Of a stretch of DNA of 64,000 nucleotides, positions 43,831 to 53,410 are shown one piece after another. Under the pieces are notes generated by a model. That model saw nothing but the letters and a program-made list of their open reading frames with translations. It was not told the DNA's origin and made no database searches. Origin of the DNA: Palsa-360 sp963719875 (lineage in GTDB: Bacteria; Acidobacteriota; Terriglobia; Acidiferrales; UBA7541); the NCBI GenBank assembly GCA_963719875.1, contig CAVRDJ010000004.1, positions 1,240,001 to 1,304,000 of the forward strand, in the 5' to 3' direction. A program made the position numbers and the translations under genes. How positions within the stretch are numbered: position 1 is the stretch's first letter; every line of letters begins with the position of its first letter.

Positions 43831-44999
43831 CCGGACGCCCTAACGTTATGGAGGAGTTCTTCGTAGCAAAGGCTCGCTCGTTCTGCACTCATCTCCCATG
43901 TGAGGTGCTTGTACGCGAACTCCTTGCCCCTTCTACCCATTGTCTGCCACTGATCCCTTGTTTGGATTGCCAACGTTAGTCCAGCGCAGATAGAAGCGGC
44001 TTCCGGTTTGACGAGGTAGCCGCACTCCGCCTGGTCCACGTACGAGGATATCCCTGCTTCTGTGGAAACGATGAGTGGTTTAGCCGCCACCATAGCTTCA
44101 AGACCGACTAAACCAAAACCATCCCATCGGGAAGGCAAAACCAAAACGTCATACGAAGCGATAATGGCCCATGAACTTCGATCGGTGATGCGCCCCAGAA
44201 ACCTGATATTTTCGGTAATTCTTAATTGGGAGGCTAGAAGTTCCAATTTGGCTTGATCACCCCAGTCGGCCCCGACAAAGTCAAGCCGCAGAGTTGGCGG
44301 AAGCTTGCCCTGGCGTATCCCGAGAGCAGTGGCTATAAGCAGCAGATCCAGTCCCTTGTTGTGCATGTCTAGTCTTCCCAGGTAGAGAAACTTGGGATTA
44401 TTCCCATCCAGCCTCGCCTGCTGGCCACGTTCCTCGGAGTCGGCAATTTCACGAGGGTCAAATCCGTTCGGGATTACAAGTACTGGACGATGCACGCCGT
44501 AGTTCGAGAGCAGTTTTTTGTGTTCCTCAGCAAGAACTTGGATCGCCGATGCTGCGTTTAGAAAGGGCCGCTCATAAAAACTTCCATAGAGTAGCTTCCG
44601 CAATCGGCCCTTCTTCAAGAGTGACGGCTGGTAGGGATCGTGCGGGCAAACGACGTAAGGTATACCAGCACGCCTCGACGCGGCGGCCAGCGAAAGATTT
44701 GACGGGCAAAACATCCCATTGAGAATTAGTAAGTCGATTTTGTCCTTGTTTTGGCTGAGCCGCGCGAGCAAATGCCGGTCCACGTGAAATGGATTCCGAC
44801 CGCATGGTTCGAACCGCACAGTCTGAATGCCATCATCAGCTGCATCCCCATTCAACGGCAATCCTTCTTCAGGACAGCAGTAAATGACGATGTCCCAACC
44901 CAAACGCGCCAGTCCTCGCGACAGCCCCCGCACCGCTGTGGTAGTGCCACTAGGTTGCGGATAATGAGGAAGAAAGTTGGCGATCCGAGTATGCGTCAT
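43827..44999 (-). CDS. Family 4 glycosyltransferase
   Basis: 390 aa. NFLPHYPQPSGTTTAVRGLSRGLARLG opens the GT-B N-domain. FLYLGRLDMHNKGLDLLLIA and LPSRWDGFGLVGLEAMVAAKPLIV (E-x7-E-like) mark the donor domain. It overlaps both neighbours by 4 bases, so it belongs to one translationally coupled unit with the FkbM and flippase genes. Confidence 0.9.
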   Translation of the reverse strand: MTHTRIANFLPHYPQPSGTTTAVRGLSRGLARLGWDIVIYCCPEEGLPLNGDAADDGIQTVRFEPCGRNPFHVDRHLLARLSQNKDKIDLLILNGMFCPSNLSLAAASRRAGIPYVVCPHDPYQPSLLKKGRLRKLLYGSFYERPFLNAASAIQVLAEEHKKLLSNYGVHRPVLVIPNGFDPREIADSEERGQQARLDGNNPKFLYLGRLDMHNKGLDLLLIATALGIRQGKLPPTLRLDFVGADWGDQAKLELLASQLRITENIRFLGRITDRSSWAIIASYDVLVLPSRWDGFGLVGLEAMVAAKPLIVSTEAGISSYVDQAECGYLVKPEAASICAGLTLAIQTRDQWQTMGRRGKEFAYKHLTWEMSAERASLCYEELLHNVRASG

Positions 45000-45907
45000 A
45001 GAGATTTATGTCGTGCAAGAATGTGCCCAGGAGAGGACAGATTGCCTGCTAGTTCCGTCTCCTCAGCCAAACTACTTATGTGGTACCCCATCCGCTTCAG
45101 TAGAGACACAACCTGTTCGCCGGTCCAGGGATAGTGGACTTCTATGATGAGCGTCGGTTTGCAATCCTCCAGAACCCTTATCCCGCCCCGAAGAACCTGG
45201 GCCTCAGCTCCCTCGACATCAATCTTGATCAAATCCGGGGCTGGATAATGGTCTCGAAAGACCGCCTCGTCCAGGCTGATTGTTTGAACGTTACACTCAG
45301 TCTCATAGTCATCCCGGTGGTTGCGGATCAAGCTCCCGCTCCAGCTGCTTCCGCCAACGTAGAACTGGGCTTGGTGAGATTCATCAGAAACAGCACGATC
45401 CACCGGATTAATTCTCGCAACTAGTCCATTTCGTCCAATGTTGATCGTAAGGCGCTTATAGTTTCGCGGATTTGGTTCAAATGCGTAGACACGCGCACTC
45501 TGGAAACAGTGGGCGAGAACCATCGAGAAAAATCCTATATGGGCCCCCACATCATAAATGCAACCAACCTGAGGTCTTTCCTCGGCTAATGTACGAATTG
45601 CAGATTGTAGGTCCAACTCAAACATCCCCAACCAATAAGATTTCTCGCCGTGGCGCAGTTCGACGTAGAGGTCGTACCCGCGTAAGACACCTCCGTGGAC
45701 CCTTACCCACGTGGCATCCTTTGGAAATAGGCAGGTAAGTAGTGTTCCTACCTTGCTCCGTATGGATCCGAGTGCTCCGTTCGCATACAGTACACGCAAA
45801 ACACCAGCCTCCGATACTTTTTGGGAAAGTCGTTTGGGGGTGTTGAACATTGAGCGGCAATTGGACGTTTTGGCTCTGCTCGTCGGCTTTGCTTTGCGCT
45901 TGGTCAT
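44996..45907 (-). CDS. FkbM-family methyltransferase (1)
   Basis: 303 aa. YDVGAHIGFFSMVLAH is SAM motif I, AFEPNPRNYKRL the acidic post-II motif, and LIKIDVEGAEAQVLRGG the FkbM signature ('iKiDvEG.E..vl.G'). It O-methylates a sugar. A basic N-terminal stretch is unusual and the true start may be further in. Next to a second FkbM gene. Confidence 0.9.
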   Translation of the reverse strand: MTKRKAKPTSRAKTSNCRSMFNTPKRLSQKVSEAGVLRVLYANGALGSIRSKVGTLLTCLFPKDATWVRVHGGVLRGYDLYVELRHGEKSYWLGMFELDLQSAIRTLAEERPQVGCIYDVGAHIGFFSMVLAHCFQSARVYAFEPNPRNYKRLTINIGRNGLVARINPVDRAVSDESHQAQFYVGGSSWSGSLIRNHRDDYETECNVQTISLDEAVFRDHYPAPDLIKIDVEGAEAQVLRGGIRVLEDCKPTLIIEVHYPWTGEQVVSLLKRMGYHISSLAEETELAGNLSSPGHILARHKSL

Positions 45908-45916
45908 CGGGAGGTC

Positions 45917-46765
45917 TCACCCGCGCGCGGAGGAGACGGTATTCACTATTTCTGCAAACAGGATTCGCCTTTCCGGATTCAAATATGTGGCAAAGCCGCT
46001 GGATTTCAGGAAATCGATAAGTTCGTACGTACTGTGTCCGGTCTGAATTTGGCTGTCATGATACTCGAGAACGATTCTTTCGACCGTGCGCAGGCGCTTC
46101 ACTGGGCATGAAAGTAGCGTTTCATATTCCATACCCTCGATGTCCATTTTCAATAGATTGATGGGCGGGGGAATACTCTCCAGCACTCGCTCCATAGACC
46201 AGGTCTCGACTGGCACACCGCAAGTGAGGTCAACGTCCGAACGCCTGAAGAGACTGTTGCAAACAGAATCCGCAGCAAGGTGCAAGTATGCTTTTCCGTC
46301 CTTCGAGCTAGCTGCAATGCAGAAGGTCGTTATGTTCGAGAGGGCATTCAACGCAATATTTTGATTCAGGATCGCGAAGCTGGCGGGAGAGGGTTCGAAT
46401 GTGTATACTTTCACGCCTCTCGCGCTCGTGGCCGCAAGGACCGAGAAGATGCCCTTCTGGCCGCCGACATCTGCAATCGTCCAGCCATCACGAATCGAAA
46501 ATCGAGCTGGCGGAGTGTAGATCCTGTCGATCCAAATTTCGTTTATAACCTGCACATCAAAGGTCCGCGCCTGTACGAGGAACTTTACTCCGTTGCGGAG
46601 CTTGTATAGAACTGGCCGTCGAGGAACGAGGTGGGACCGGTCCAGCACGGCGAGCGGCCAATTCTGAAAGAGCCGAGTCATTCCCCAAACCTTGTGGGCC
46701 CTTTCAGGGAGCGCACCAACTGATTTGGGAACCCGGCCCGATAAATCGGAAATCGAAGTTAACAT
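45917..46765 (-). CDS. FkbM-family methyltransferase (2)
   Basis: 282 aa. ADVGGQKGIFSVLAA, TFEPSPASFAIL and LLKMDIEGMEYETLLSCP give the same motif order as its neighbour, though sequence similarity is modest. Motif I has GGQKG where GANxG is usual. It probably methylates another position of the repeat unit. Confidence 0.87.
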   Translation of the reverse strand: MLTSISDLSGRVPKSVGALPERAHKVWGMTRLFQNWPLAVLDRSHLVPRRPVLYKLRNGVKFLVQARTFDVQVINEIWIDRIYTPPARFSIRDGWTIADVGGQKGIFSVLAATSARGVKVYTFEPSPASFAILNQNIALNALSNITTFCIAASSKDGKAYLHLAADSVCNSLFRRSDVDLTCGVPVETWSMERVLESIPPPINLLKMDIEGMEYETLLSCPVKRLRTVERIVLEYHDSQIQTGHSTYELIDFLKSSGFATYLNPERRILFAEIVNTVSSARG

Positions 46766-46771
46766 ATGAAT

Positions 46772-48100
46772 CTATGCCTCCGATAACTCATCAAGAAGGA
46801 GAATTCTCCTGTGGTTGACCGCGACGTGGGCGTCCAGCGGTTCTTCTTCTAGGCACTGACAGACGGAGTTCAACAAGTAAAGCAAGAAGCATCCTCTTTC
46901 TTGTGGAGTCTGACGCGGAGGAACACGAGACTTGTTCTTCTTTAACAAGAAAGCCACTTGAACGTGAAAATGGAAAACGTCCCACGAGATCGGCGCTTCA
47001 AAAGAAGCGAGCTCCCAATCGAAGACGTACAAACGCCCACCTCCTACGCGACAGTTCCAAGGAGTAAAATCGCCGTGCGTGATTCCACAACGGACAGTTA
47101 GATCTTCAAGTTCATGGCTGGCCTTCTGCAGGGCGGCGCTCCCCAGTGCTCGCCACTTCGAATCTAGGTCTCGTTCAGTTTTCCGCCAGCGCGACCCAAT
47201 CTCTGCGACGAGCGCCTCACCCGGCTTTTCAATGCTATCAACGCTCCGCAAATTCTTTAGGAACTCCTGGTGGGGGGCTCCGAACTCGGCAGGAGCGGGA
47301 TTAGAAGGTCCGGCTGATTGAAACAGAATATATCCTCCTCCCCACTCGCCCGCGTACAAGACCCGTGGAATCTGCAACTGCAGTGCTGGGAAACGAGAAA
47401 GGTACTCAAGCGCCACCACTTCACGCCGTACGCGCGCGACCGACTCTTGAGTCATCGGAAGCTTCAGATACCCGAGTACCTCGCCATCTTGCCTCATCAC
47501 CTGAATGGTTAGCTTGCGGAAGCGGCTCGGGCTACCTAGCGAGAGCGCAAATACCGGGTGCGGCTCTCCAGTAACCTCGCTCACGAGCGATTCAACCGTG
47601 AGCGGCTGTTGTGAGGAAACCAGTAACGTGTGCCGAGCCCATCCCGTCCAACCCATCCAGGTGGTGGCCAACAGCAATTGCTTCAGAAACCGTGCGCCGG
47701 GGGCATATACAGTGCAGACGTTCAGTGCGCGAAAAGTCCAGCGGCGATTCCCTATCGGAATTATCCAACGAGTTGCCATCGCCGAGGGTATCAGGGCGAA
47801 CGTCTGGATTCTAGCAAAGCCTTCCGCAAAAAGTGGACCGCCCTCCGACCCTTTCGTTGCCCCCTCCATAGTCGCCGTCACTTTATCGCCGTATTTCTGA
47901 CTTTCGTGGTCAACCCGAACAACGTGGTCGTTACTACTGCCTAGGAACGCCTGAAGCGCCAGCTGTAATCCCGGGTCTACCGCATTGGCTTTAAGCAGGA
48001 TGATTTTAGTCCAGAACTCTTTGAAATCGGTTTTGGTGTAGCCGAAACACAATCCTTTAGGGCCGTTTCTGCGACTCGAAAAGTTTCTGCCTTTACGCAA
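46772..48100 (-). CDS. Phosphotransferase (APH/choline-kinase-like fold)
   Basis: 442 aa. The kinase core is in the second half: GITHGDFTPWNCRVGGGRLYVFDWELA supplies the Brenner motif (HGDxxxxN) and the metal-binding D of FDWE. An N-lobe-like region with GEVLGYLKLPMT (Lys) and RREVVALEYL (Glu) precedes it. The first about 130 residues are not recognised. It may phosphorylate a sugar or attach a phospho-group to the repeat unit. Confidence 0.72.
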   Translation of the reverse strand: MRKGRNFSSRRNGPKGLCFGYTKTDFKEFWTKIILLKANAVDPGLQLALQAFLGSSNDHVVRVDHESQKYGDKVTATMEGATKGSEGGPLFAEGFARIQTFALIPSAMATRWIIPIGNRRWTFRALNVCTVYAPGARFLKQLLLATTWMGWTGWARHTLLVSSQQPLTVESLVSEVTGEPHPVFALSLGSPSRFRKLTIQVMRQDGEVLGYLKLPMTQESVARVRREVVALEYLSRFPALQLQIPRVLYAGEWGGGYILFQSAGPSNPAPAEFGAPHQEFLKNLRSVDSIEKPGEALVAEIGSRWRKTERDLDSKWRALGSAALQKASHELEDLTVRCGITHGDFTPWNCRVGGGRLYVFDWELASFEAPISWDVFHFHVQVAFLLKKNKSRVPPRQTPQERGCFLLYLLNSVCQCLEEEPLDAHVAVNHRRILLLDELSEA

Positions 48101-48310
48101 AATGCAAGGCAGGAAAAGCCTTGATGCTTACGCAGAAACTAAGCGCAGATAACCCCGGGGCTAACTCAGAAGCCTCTCGATCGTTTGTTTCTAACGGACC
48201 TCCAGATTCTCCTGAGTAAAAGACTAGCCATGATTCTTCGTACTGATCGATTGTGTCCTTAAATGCGGCATGTCGGGGTCTTCGTACTCCCATTACAAAT
48301 GGTGGAGTCC

Positions 48311-49072
48311 CTAGCTTGCTTGCACAGACTTGGCACGCTTGATTGCAATAACCATTACATTCCCGAACAACCAAAGCATTCTCTTCGAGACCGCCACGTA
48401 TACTTTCCGCAAAACGCGATGCATCGCGTTAAACTGTACAAGTTTCCACGTGGAAGTTGTGCAGACGTGGCGTTCCAATGACACAATTTCAAATCCCGCG
48501 TCCCCTAGAAGTCCTTTCAATTGCCCAACGCCGAAGCTCTTTTCCACGGTCCCTTTGAAGTAATCCCGAATCTCCGAAAGCCGACGGTAAGGATTGTATG
48601 CATATGGCTCGTAAAGAAACAGTCGTCCGCCAGGCTTCAACACGCGCGCTGCCTCCCCAAGCGCTCGAGGGGCGTCGGGCATGTGGTGTAGGCTTTCATT
48701 AAAGATGACGAATGATACCAGCTCGTTCGCGAGTTCGAGATCTTGCGCGTCACACTGTAAGTACTTTGGTGACGGACGGCCAAAACGAGCGCATCGCTCC
48801 CGGGAGATTTCCAGCGCCACCTCGTTGATATCGTTGGCGATTATTTTGTAACCGCGTGTGACCAAATACTCGGATTCTCCGCAAGTATTTGCGCCAACAT
48901 CGAGAATCCAATCTATGGTGTCAGCTAGCGCCCTTTGTATAAGATTTACCTTTTCTGCATAACCAGGATCGTCTCTAACCTTTGTCATAACGTCAGTTGT
49001 GAGGTAACGCTCACGAAGCTTGCTGATAGCTACGCGCTCAAAGTCGTGTTCCTGCTCTGTAGTAACGCTCAT
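48311..49072 (-). CDS. Class I SAM-dependent methyltransferase
   Basis: 253 aa. DWILDVGANTCGESEYLVTRG (motif I), IIANDINEVALEISRERC (motif II), FVIFNESLHHMPDAPRALGE (motif III/IV) and VLKPGGRLFLYEP (post-IV) follow the Methyltransf_11 order. It is a small-molecule or sugar O-/N-methyltransferase. 210 bp without a gene separate it from the phosphotransferase gene. Confidence 0.88.
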   Translation of the reverse strand: MSVTTEQEHDFERVAISKLRERYLTTDVMTKVRDDPGYAEKVNLIQRALADTIDWILDVGANTCGESEYLVTRGYKIIANDINEVALEISRERCARFGRPSPKYLQCDAQDLELANELVSFVIFNESLHHMPDAPRALGEAARVLKPGGRLFLYEPYAYNPYRRLSEIRDYFKGTVEKSFGVGQLKGLLGDAGFEIVSLERHVCTTSTWKLVQFNAMHRVLRKVYVAVSKRMLWLFGNVMVIAIKRAKSVQAS

Positions 49073-49211
49073 CAGAGTTCTCCTCGACAGTAAGTCTGTT
49101 TGTTGACGTAGATATAAATGCGCATCTTGGCTTTACCATCGTGAGAGAAGGCGGATCTCCAAGATCATCGATAAACCAGCAAACCCAATCGGAACAAATC
49201 GCCGTCGCCAC

Positions 49212-50670
49212 TCAATGCTGGGTAATCTCAACTGGCTTTCCATCGCCTGCCGTCTTGTCACACGTGAGCCATGAACCATGACGTTGAGTAAAGCGTAGGG
49301 CCATATAAGAGACAATGGCCCGGGAAGCGGTGGCCAACGTCTTCTGGATTCCCTCGCTGGTCTTGATGAGAGCAACATGGGAAGTAAGCGAGGTCATGCT
49401 GATATACGAAGAGCGCAGGCGATTCAATTCCTCAGCGGCGACTTCATGTTTGCGAGAAAGAATCACATCCACCTCAGCATCCAGCACCAAAAACAATGAG
49501 TCGGTCGGCGGGACGGCGCGCGCTAGAACTTGCGGCACCCAGCGAGGCCCGCCGTAGCGATAGCGTTTGCGATCAATGATGATGTCGTGAAAGTACCGAT
49601 CGAAGATGACTAGCCCCGACCGGGCTAGCAGAGGCCGGGTGACGAACAGGTACCCGACCCAGAAATCCGCAAAGAGCCCACCGAGTCGCGCAACAGATCC
49701 CAATGTCCCGCGGACCGCATCCCCGTGCGGGTCGGTTGTGTCGAGACCTGTCTCTGCTCGTGGCTTGATCAACTGCGGGCGATAGTGGAACACTCTGCAC
49801 CGTCGAAATGCGGGCCCGAGCTTTCCAATCAATTGCATGATGAGTGTGCTCTTGCCAACTCCGTCCGGCCCCATGATAATCACAAAGATTCCAGCGGGCT
49901 TCAGCCAGCGCCGCACGAGTCGAATGGAATCGCCGATAAAATAACTGACCGGAGTGAGGGGGTGGCGGCGGACTAACGTTCCGACGGAGCACTCCGCGAA
50001 GCTGTTCACTAATGGCAGAGAGCGTACCATCCAAACATGCATCCACAACCCGCTTCCTCCATTTCTTGCCGTACAGGTCGGCGGCGACATTCTCCGCCTT
50101 CAACCGTCCCATCTGTTCGACAATGCGCTTCAGCCGATCTTGTTGATGAGACGGGACGATTCCTTTGCACGTTTTCTTGGCCAATAGGTAATGGAGTTCA
50201 ACCGCCGGATCGGGGATCCAGAACAAGTCCCGCCGAATCCGGCCAGCGACCAGATTTTCTCCGGACGTCAGGATCAACCCACCACGACGATGCTCGAAAA
50301 TGACATCAACAGCGATACTTTTGAGCTCGAGCCCCAGGAACCAAAAGAACACGAAATAGTACGCGTTGACTGCATAGTTCAAGCACTGCACTGGCGAAAA
50401 TCCCTGTTCGCGCAATGCTCCGAATACCGAGGCCAGCTTGGGCCGGTCGCTCGGATGAACCGCGAGATCCAGATCGCTGGGAAGGTCCTCGGGAAGCCCT
50501 TCCCATGTGTGCAACACGCAGTAACGCACTCCATACTTGTCGAGCGATTGGAAAAGTGCGCGCAAGAAATCCTGCCAATTATGACTGGTTGGCATCAGAC
50601 TCCGTGAGGGTGTGGAATATGCATTTGAACTGTCATCAACTAATATTTCAGAGATCGGTTGGTCGTTCAT
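49212..50670 (-). pseudogene. Nucleotidyltransferase plus thymidylate-kinase-like protein, frameshifted
   Basis: From ATG 50670 the first frame encodes a nucleotidyltransferase-like domain (YGVRYCVLHTWEGLPEDLPSDLDLAVHP, with a DLDL pair) and a helical region ending VLRRNVSPPPPP, then leaves homology. A second frame continues from about 49960 as LTPVSYFIGDSIRLVRRW and a P-loop kinase domain IIMGPDGVGKSTLIMQL, with VIFDRYFHDIIIDRKRYRYGG (DR-Y motif) to 49212. The two parts normally form one polypeptide in polysaccharide loci. The switch coincides with a five-base C tract at about 49957-49962 (minus strand), so a one-base indel or sequencing error is likely. Confidence 0.72.
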
Positions 50671-50868
50671 GGTGATGAGATGAATCAGCACACAGCACGG
50701 GCTCATGCTCGCCAATAGGTTCCCTGGAATTCAGCCCCGGGAATTGATTGAGACCGTAAACTCAGTTTTGACTCGTTTCGTGGCCTTCTTGCTCTCCTAC
50801 GCCGTTCAACTAAAACGGGCTCTGAATGGTACTGTTGTTCGGACCTAATCCCGAACGTGAGGCAACTC

Positions 50869-52308
50869 TCAGGCCGCTCCTGTGCCCTTGAAAACGATAG
50901 GGATAGTCTTAATGAGAATCTCGAAGTCGAGCCACAGTGACCAATTGTCGATATATTCCATATCCAAGTGCATCCAACGGTCGAAGGAAACCGAGCTTCG
51001 GCCACTAATCTGCCACAGGCAGGTAATGCCGGGGCGGACACTGAAGCGGCGGCGCTGCCAGTCCTGGTCAAAGCCTTCATAATCACGCACGGGGAGAGGT
51101 CGAGGGCCGACAAGGCTCATATCCCCTTTCAGGACATTGAGGAGCTGAGGCAGCTCATCCAGACTGGCTCTTCGCAGGAATCCCCCCACCTGAGTGATGC
51201 GTGGGTCCCCTTTAATCTTGAAAACAGGGCCAGCTACCTCATTCTGGTCTTCGAGCTCCGCCTGCTTCTCTTCTGCGTCCGCGACCATGGATCGGAACTT
51301 ATACATGAGGAATCTTCTCTTGTTCAGGCCCACCCTTTCTTGGACAAAGAACACTGGCCCCGGCGAATTCAATCTGATCGACAATGCGATGACGAGCAAT
51401 ATCGGTGAAAGTAGAATGAGGAAGATCAGCGACACAGCGATATCCAGCAACCGCTTCACAACGAGCGGCCAACCTTCGAACAGATTGGTGCTAACCGTGG
51501 TCATCTCTGTTTCATCGACTCCGCTTGCTTTATCCTCGGGCTTTCGAAAATCGAAGATGCCTGAAAGGACCCGCACGATGACTCCCTGTTCCTGGCAGGC
51601 CGTCGCAATGACCGCAGACTGTGAATAGAACGACCTCATAGGGAGTGCAATTGCTACTTCATCTATTACGCGCTCGCGGAGAAAGCTTGGGAAGTGCTTT
51701 AGGTCCGTGACGATTGAGTTACCGCTACTTCCGAACTCCTGGTTTCCAAGCCACTCATCGTCTGCAAAACCGATAAGCTGGTAGCCCAATTCAGGCCTGC
51801 TGTTGATAGTGCGCGCAAATTCGACCGCGCGAGGGTTGGTGCCGACAATCAGTATCTGGCGCAAGTTGCGCCCATTCAACCGGACCCAGCTGAGGAACTT
51901 TCGTAATGCCAATCGGCAGAGAAGGACGATCAAACTGCCCACAAACCAGAACACTACGACGAAGCCAGGCGTAATCATCTGCACTCGGAATACAACTGCA
52001 ATCAAGCCGAGCACAAGCGCCCCTACCGAAGTAGCCTTGAGGACGTCTACCTCTTCCTTTTTTCTATCTCCGAGTCGTCTGGATTCATAAAGGCCGAACG
52101 CAGAAAATATGACATGCCAGGAAAAGAAAAGTCCGAGAAACAGAAGGATGTTCAGCACCTTGATGCGCATGGAGATAAAGGCGGCGAAGGAATTAAATTC
52201 CGTGAGATGCCAAACCCGGGCCGCTGCTACCACATAGGAAATGGCGAGTAAGCCGGGATCGAGCAGCATGAACGCCTTAGTCAGGATTCGCCTTCGGAAA
52301 TTTGTCAT
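50869..52308 (-). CDS. Polyprenyl-phosphate sugar-1-phosphate transferase (initiating)
   Basis: 479 aa, WcaJ/WbaP type. Four to five N-terminal membrane helices and a CoA-binding-like domain (RQILIVGTNPRAVEFARTI) precede the catalytic domain: KRLLDIAVSLIFLILLSPIL (re-entrant helix), FVQERVGLNKRRFLMYKFRSM, KIKGDPRITQVGGFLRRASLDELPQL and MSLVGPRPLP. It loads the first sugar phosphate onto undecaprenyl phosphate, starting repeat-unit assembly. Confidence 0.93.
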   Translation of the reverse strand: MTNFRRRILTKAFMLLDPGLLAISYVVAAARVWHLTEFNSFAAFISMRIKVLNILLFLGLFFSWHVIFSAFGLYESRRLGDRKKEEVDVLKATSVGALVLGLIAVVFRVQMITPGFVVVFWFVGSLIVLLCRLALRKFLSWVRLNGRNLRQILIVGTNPRAVEFARTINSRPELGYQLIGFADDEWLGNQEFGSSGNSIVTDLKHFPSFLRERVIDEVAIALPMRSFYSQSAVIATACQEQGVIVRVLSGIFDFRKPEDKASGVDETEMTTVSTNLFEGWPLVVKRLLDIAVSLIFLILLSPILLVIALSIRLNSPGPVFFVQERVGLNKRRFLMYKFRSMVADAEEKQAELEDQNEVAGPVFKIKGDPRITQVGGFLRRASLDELPQLLNVLKGDMSLVGPRPLPVRDYEGFDQDWQRRRFSVRPGITCLWQISGRSSVSFDRWMHLDMEYIDNWSLWLDFEILIKTIPIVFKGTGAA

Positions 52309-52655
52309 AGAAAAATAGTGTTCAGGAAGTTTAGCTAGTAGCGGGACCTTTGAAATGATCTTTAGGGAAGTTAGCGCATATCACAGGACCGGAGGAAACG
52401 CTGTCTCTCCACCCCCGGCATACAGTGTGGTGGCCAAAAAATCTCGATATCATAGCCATCGATACGATTCGCTCGTGATCGCAGCGTTCGCTTTACTGAC
52501 CCAACTAGGCTTTGGTCCCAATTACGACCAACGCGGAAGCGTTCGATCCGATTGGGAGAAATCCCTCCTATCTAAGTGACATTCTGGGACCCAATCAATC
52601 AAAAATGCGCTCACCCGTGCAGCCGAACAAATCAGCCGCTCTGGTTCCGAAGATA
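52309..52655 (-). other. Intergenic region downstream of the kinase-like gene
   Basis: About 350 bp without a recognisable gene, RNA or repeat. It may contain a promoter for the sugar transferase and downstream genes, since it breaks the otherwise close spacing of the export genes. Confidence 0.3.
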
Positions 52656-53393
52656 TTAGAGCTTGCGATACAGAAATTCTGGAATTGGAAATGTGCGTTG
52701 GTCCAGCACAGCCCCGAGGAGTTGTACGTGTGCACTTTCCAGTTGTTCTTTTGCGCGCCGGACAGTCTCGCGTCTACTGTGATTTGCTTCGACGATCAGT
52801 ACAACTCCATCGGCCAGTTGTCCAATAAAGGTCGCCTCAGTCTCACGGCCAAGCGCTGGCGCGCTGATGAGGATGTAATCAAACGCCTCGCGCAATTCGG
52901 CGAAGCGCTCTAGATAACTTTCCATGGAAGGGTAAAAGCCCGGCTTCACCAAACCCGATGGGATCAGCCAAAGATTCTCTCCGCAAAGCGGTTTGGCAAA
53001 ACTCCGGATGGGACCTTTAGTCGTCAGGGCCTCCGCCAGCCCAATCTGATTCGCGGCGGTCAAATGAACATGTAATTGTGGCGACCAAAGGTTCGCCTCC
53101 ACGATGCAAACCGAAGTGTCTGCCTGCTCAGCCAGAATCTCTCCCGCTCGTGCGCAAATCCAGCTGCTTCGGTCATCACGCGTAATCCCCGAGAAAGACA
53201 CTACTTTGGGCCCCCCGCCTTTGCCGGCAGGTGAGAACAATCGCTGAACCAGTTTCGCGATCTCGGTGTCCGGGGGTTTTCTATTGGGAGGAATCGCAGT
53301 AGGGGTCTTATGCGGGCGCGGAGCAGGCTCAACCGGAAGATTGAAAAAGCCGTCTCTTTCGACACGCTGCAACAATTCAAAATTCTTGCTCAT
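52656..53393 (-). CDS. CpsD/BY-kinase-like ATPase with degenerate Walker A
   Basis: 245 aa. The fold follows bacterial tyrosine autokinases: VVSFSGITRDDRSSWICARAGEILAEQ at the Walker A place, VCIVEANLWSPQLHVHL at Walker A' (normally 'vllIDaDlr.p..h'), and FDYILISAPALGRETEA at Walker B (normally 'yD.viiDtPP'). The GxxxGKS loop is replaced by GITRDDRSS, A' has Glu-Ala-Asn rather than Asp-x-Asp, and Walker B lacks Asp before Ala-Pro. No Tyr-rich tail is seen. It is probably a non-catalytic regulator of the chain-length protein encoded nearby. Confidence 0.8.
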   Translation of the reverse strand: MSKNFELLQRVERDGFFNLPVEPAPRPHKTPTAIPPNRKPPDTEIAKLVQRLFSPAGKGGGPKVVSFSGITRDDRSSWICARAGEILAEQADTSVCIVEANLWSPQLHVHLTAANQIGLAEALTTKGPIRSFAKPLCGENLWLIPSGLVKPGFYPSMESYLERFAELREAFDYILISAPALGRETEATFIGQLADGVVLIVEANHSRRETVRRAKEQLESAHVQLLGAVLDQRTFPIPEFLYRKL

Positions 53394-53410
53394 TTATGAT
53401 TGCTCATTCT

